A stretch of 64,000 nucleotides of DNA from Lachnospiraceae bacterium 28-4 (GTDB lineage Bacteria > Bacillota > Clostridia > Lachnospirales > Lachnospiraceae), in the NCBI GenBank assembly GCA_000403275.2, contig KE159598.1:1535722-1599721 (forward strand), given 5' to 3'. A model generated the notes under the pieces. It saw only the letters and a program-made list of their open reading frames with translations. It had not been told where the DNA came from and searched no databases. The position numbers and the translations under genes were made by a program. Below are positions 60,982 through 64,000 of this stretch, piece after piece (position 1 is the stretch's first letter; every line of letters begins with the position of its first letter).

Positions 60982-61829
60982 TTACTGTGCCAGCGAAAAA
61001 GTAATCTCCTCCCGGCTGTCAAAGTTCTCAAATACTGCAAGGTCAGAAGTGACACGGCCGATAGGAACTACATCTACCGACAGGTTGGGGTGGTCAATCT
61101 GTGTATAAAAGATAGCCATATTGTGGTGTGCTTCACAATAAGTAATATCTCCGTTCTCAAAATTCTTCTGACCGCCTTCCAAATTCTCCGGGTAAAAATC
61201 CACACCGCCGTAATACTCCCTTCTGCCATACCCTGGCATGGAAATCGTCAGCGGAAAATATGCTTTTATTTCTTCTGCCAGTGGCGTATCATACAGAACA
61301 CCATCGATACCGTTTCCTGAGCACCCGGCACATCTTTTGCTTCAATCGCAATGCCATCCAGAGAAACCGCCGCATGACTCGCATCCGCAATCGTCTGATA
61401 GTTGTGTCCTGCCCCATATCCGGCAATATCCAGATTACTTTCCTTAAGCTCCGGCAGATAATTCCGTTCCATCTCGTCATGGTTTACATCCCGCAGTTCA
61501 TCAAAATCTGCCGTGTAAGGCGTAACCGTTTCAATCAGGCGTAAATCCCCGCCTACTTCATCCGGATAATCTGTATTTCCCCGGCGTGAAAAATAAACAA
61601 TCAGAATATTGCTTGCTGACTAATCTGTTCCTCCGTCTTCTAATCCCAAAGTCTGCTACGCATCCGAAATATCTTCCTCGTGTGAAAAATCATCCTTCCC
61701 GCTGCTTTCCTGTGCAGAAGTTTCCGTTCTTTCCTCACCGCTTCCCTGTGAAATATTTTTCCCACTGCCACAGGCGGCAAAGGAGAAAATCAGCAAAGAC
61801 ACCAACAACACAGATAAAATTTTTCTCAT
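60982..61829 (-). pseudogene. Flavodoxin-lipoprotein/cyclophilin-like pseudogene with two in-frame TAG codons
   Basis: From 61829: lipoprotein signal (FSFAACG) and linker, then TAG at 61656-61658 and TAG at 61620-61622, both in frame. The same frame continues as a flavodoxin (SNILIVYFSRRGNTDYPDE) with two in-frame internal deletions (after DEV and at DIAGYG), ending GIAIEAKDVPGAQETV. With a frame change near 61310 it turns into a cyclophilin-like-fold protein lacking its N terminus (GVDFYPENLEGGQKNFENGDITYCEAHHNMAIFY in pieces). Several genes collapsed into one non-functional stretch. Confidence 0.8.
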
Positions 61830-61848
61830 AAAATGTCTCCGTTCGTTT

Positions 61849-62049
61849 CTATTTTTGTTCTTTCATTTTGCAGATGATATAATCAATCTCGTCAAGGGAC
61901 TGCTGCTTTCCATGTATTTCATCCAATAATTGATACCGGCATTTCCGCAGCATCCGTATCTGTATCTCCTTATCATCGCACCTGATTATTTCCTCAATCC
62001 TCGCTTTACTGAAGCCGGCTTTGGAAAGAGCATAGATATCTGGTTCCAT
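61849..62049 (-). CDS. MerR C-terminal domain protein, lacking the DNA-binding part
   Basis: 66 residues: a helical dimerisation segment as found at the end of MerR regulators (LSKAGFSKARIEEIIRCDDKE, KCRYQLLDEIHGKQQSLDEIDYIICKMKEQK). The helix-turn-helix is absent. An upstream GGGG is a possible ribosome site for the ATG at 62049. Either a truncated regulator or a small protein that dimerises with a full-length MerR. Ends before the broken flavodoxin gene it may have controlled. Confidence 0.6.
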   Translation of the reverse strand: MEPDIYALSKAGFSKARIEEIIRCDDKEIQIRMLRKCRYQLLDEIHGKQQSLDEIDYIICKMKEQK

Positions 62050-62161
62050 GAAAAAGCATCCCCTCTTAAAACAAAAATGTAAGTGCGGTTCCGAAGCTGT
62101 CTGCCTCATCCCTGCACTTACATTATAATCATATGTCTGACACATATCAAATACTTGGTTT

Positions 62162-63052
62162 TTATGACTTATCCATGCTCAAAAAGCATTTTGCGTATTC
62201 TATAAATTTTGCAGCAGCCAGACTAAATGGCTGTTCCCGTTTCCATGCCAAAACACACGTTGCCATAAGCTCCGGATACAGCGGCCGGCAGCCAATCTTT
62301 GATGAGTCCCAAAAAGGAACCGCACCTTCAATGACCAAAGAATATGCCAGCCCCCTGCTTACCATAACTGCACCATTGGTACTCAGATTACTGGTAAACA
62401 AGATATTCAGATTTTTATAATAGTCCCCAAACCAGCTTGCCAATTCACTCTGCACCTGCATTCTTCGCGGAAGAATCAACGGCAGTTCTGCCAGTTCGTC
62501 TGCCTTGACATGCTTTTTCCCTGCAAGCGGATCATCCGGCGGCATCAAAACTACCCATCTTTCTTTCATATCCAGGCGGATAAACTCATATTTCCCCATC
62601 TCAATCGGCTCCAGGAGCAATCCTAGATCAAGCAGTCCCTTATCCATCTGTTCTTTTACCAGATCCGCAGTCGCTGTAAACAGATCAAAAGTAACAAGGG
62701 GATATTTTTGATGGAAATTCCGAATCAGATCCGGGAGCATCTGCACAGACGCAACTTCCCCGCATCCAATAGAAATCTTTCCCTCTACCTGTTCTTCCTG
62801 CTCTACCAATTCTTTTTCTGTTTTATCAACCAACTGTAGAATTTCCTCTGCCCGGCGCCGGAGCAGTAGACCTTCATTCGTCAGCCGAATCTTCCGTGTC
62901 CCCCTGTCAAATAACCGGACACCAATTTCTTCCTCCATCTGTGCAAGTTGGCGGGAAAGCGTCGGCTGTGTAATATGTAAAACTTCTGCGGCTTTTGTAA
63001 TGCTTTCTTCCCTTACTACTGTAAGAAAATAGCGAAGAACCCTGATTTCCAT
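62162..63052 (-). CDS. LysR-family transcriptional regulator
   Basis: 296 residues: LRYFLTVVREESITKAAEVLHITQPTLSRQLAQMEEEIGVRLFDRG (in pieces) is the LysR helix-turn-helix, followed by a ligand-binding domain. GGAG precedes the ATG at 63052; the frame opens at 63079. It is the first gene reading into the redox island and the natural candidate for its regulator. Confidence 0.94.
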   Translation of the reverse strand: MEIRVLRYFLTVVREESITKAAEVLHITQPTLSRQLAQMEEEIGVRLFDRGTRKIRLTNEGLLLRRRAEEILQLVDKTEKELVEQEEQVEGKISIGCGEVASVQMLPDLIRNFHQKYPLVTFDLFTATADLVKEQMDKGLLDLGLLLEPIEMGKYEFIRLDMKERWVVLMPPDDPLAGKKHVKADELAELPLILPRRMQVQSELASWFGDYYKNLNILFTSNLSTNGAVMVSRGLAYSLVIEGAVPFWDSSKIGCRPLYPELMATCVLAWKREQPFSLAAAKFIEYAKCFLSMDKS

Positions 63053-63079
63053 ATGCAAACTCCTCTCAGCTTTATCCAT

Positions 63080-63257
63080 GCTTTGCAGATTGGATTATAA
63101 CATTTTTATGCCTTTTAAGCAATATAATCATACCTTTTGATTTTGCCTTTAGTGGATTCAAATTTTTACTATGAAACACAACCTTCCGGGTAGCCCAAAA
63201 AGCGCAGACTGCCCCTGTCAAACTCAAAAAAGCTGATTTTAAACTTAACTGACAGGT
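63080..63257. other. Gap between LysR gene and IS110 transposase
   Basis: No gene seen. It should contain the lysR promoter and the end of the IS110 element. IS110 elements often lack terminal inverted repeats, so the boundary cannot be placed by eye. Confidence 0.4.
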
Positions 63258-64000
63258 TTATGCGGCAACTACTGGAGCTTCCCAACCAAGCGCTTTTAAC
63301 TTTTTAAGGTATGCATTGATCTTGCGTTCCTTGTTGAACTGGTTGTAATAATCAGCTCCCAGATCCTTGAAAACAACACCATCCTTGAGGATGTGGTATA
63401 TCGCAATGAGCATGGAATGGGCAACGGCCACATAGGCACGCCTTGTCCCTCGGTGGGCACTTATCCGCATAAACTGAGCATGGAAGTAAGACTTCTTGTT
63501 TTTTACAGCTGCATGCGCACAGGTGATCAATGTTGTCCGTAGTAGAGAGTTCCCTTTTCTGGTCTTTCCAGATTTTCTCTTTTTGGCGCTTTCATTGTCT
63601 CCAGGACACAACCCTGCCCAGGATGAAATGTGTTTATCCGTTGGAAAACGCTCCATATCCGTACCAATGACAGAAATGATGGCCTGGGCACTGGTATTGC
63701 CTATGCCAGTCACGTCCTGGATTGCCTGGGAAGCTTGCTTTTCCTCCGGTTTCATGAAGTTGTCAATCTCATCATCCAGATTTCTGATGTGAATATTCAG
63801 TTCGTCCAAATGGATGAGAAGTTCCTTCATCATCCGGCGCTGGAGAGATGACATGACACCATTGAGATCATCAATGATCTGCTCCCTGGTGGCTTTGAGA
63901 TTATGGGCAATGACCTTCTGATTATACATCTCATCGTATTTTGCCTCATCGATGGGCTCCCCGGTAAGGAGATACTCCAGGATGCTGCGGGCGCTTTTGC
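63258..64000 (-). mobile_element. IS110-family transposase, 5' end beyond the window
   Basis: The open frame runs from 63258 to the right edge without a stop, about 247 codons visible. It shows the C-terminal half of an IS110/IS116/IS902 transposase: a coiled-coil region, the transposase_20 helix-hairpin (IQDVTGIGNTSAQAIISVIG), SWAGLCPGDNESAKKRKSGKTRKGN and the catalytic Ser region in GNSLLRTTLITCAHAA. These use a DEDD/Ser mechanism guided, in characterised members, by a structured bridge RNA. The N-terminal DEDD part lies outside, so intactness cannot be judged. Confidence 0.92.

Noticed and set aside
61600-61660. TAG codon reassignment
   Set aside because: Only one already damaged gene has in-frame TAGs, other genes use TAG as a normal stop (for example the LytTR regulator ending at 45104), and no suppressor tRNA is visible.

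Overview
The window looks like the chromosome of a motile, gut-type member of the Clostridia, most likely Lachnospiraceae. The evidence is chemotaxis genes, many c-di-GMP (GGDEF/HD-GYP) proteins, Agr-like GHKL/LytTR signalling, a FlxA-like protein, AGGAGG ribosome sites nearly everywhere, and mid-range GC. The species assignment is inference. I saw no rRNA, tRNA, CRISPR array, prophage or plasmid origin.

Layout. 0-5.6 kb (minus): a signalling run of REC/HD-GYP, histidine kinase, degenerate REC/HD-GYP, cheR and cheB. 5.8-7.7 kb (plus): a shortened KdpD-like kinase with a KdpE-like regulator. 7.7-13.8 kb (minus): two metal-efflux operons, csoR-copA (copA carries a C-terminal CopZ-like module with its own ribosome site) and cadC-like repressor/HMA protein/CadA-like ATPase. 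Each has a readable promoter with a palindromic operator. Two giant palindromic elements (10837-11154 and 13882-14228) lie on either side of the cad operon. 14.2-17.1 kb: an MCP and a sugar-nucleotidyltransferase-like enzyme. 17.4-24.3 kb: a sugar operon of HAD phosphatase, sucrose/trehalose-type PTS (frameshifted between EIIB and EIICA), amylosucrase-like GH13 and LacI, with an AraC regulator converging on it. 24.4-26.3 kb: MarR-MATE efflux operon. 26.3-29.9 kb: a restriction-modification cluster (Vsr, two m5C methyltransferases, HNH nuclease) behind ybaK. 30.5-37.7 kb: oxidoreductase, two diguanylate cyclases, a broken MCP gene and a MerR regulator. 37.7-50.6 kb: a collagen-like remnant, MATE/TetR, GNAT, WYL regulator, FlxA-like protein with an Agr-like two-component system, EamA/AraC, nitroreductase/HxlR and SdpI/SdpR.

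50.8-62.1 kb is a decaying redox/accessory island: flavodoxins, aldo/keto reductases, a CMD-cupin protein, MATE and two LysR regulators. At least seven of its genes are internally deleted, spliced to another gene or stopped. An IS3 remnant lies inside it and an IS110 transposase runs off the right edge.

Most interesting: the two giant hairpin elements. Each is a near-perfect inverted repeat of 318-347 bp. The core is conserved, the arms differ between copies but stay self-complementary, and at least three stem positions change in a compensatory way. I do not recognise the family; it could be a structured RNA or a palindromic mobile element. Second, a leader RNA motif occurs twice inside the PTS/GH13 operon, upstream of EIIB and of lacI.
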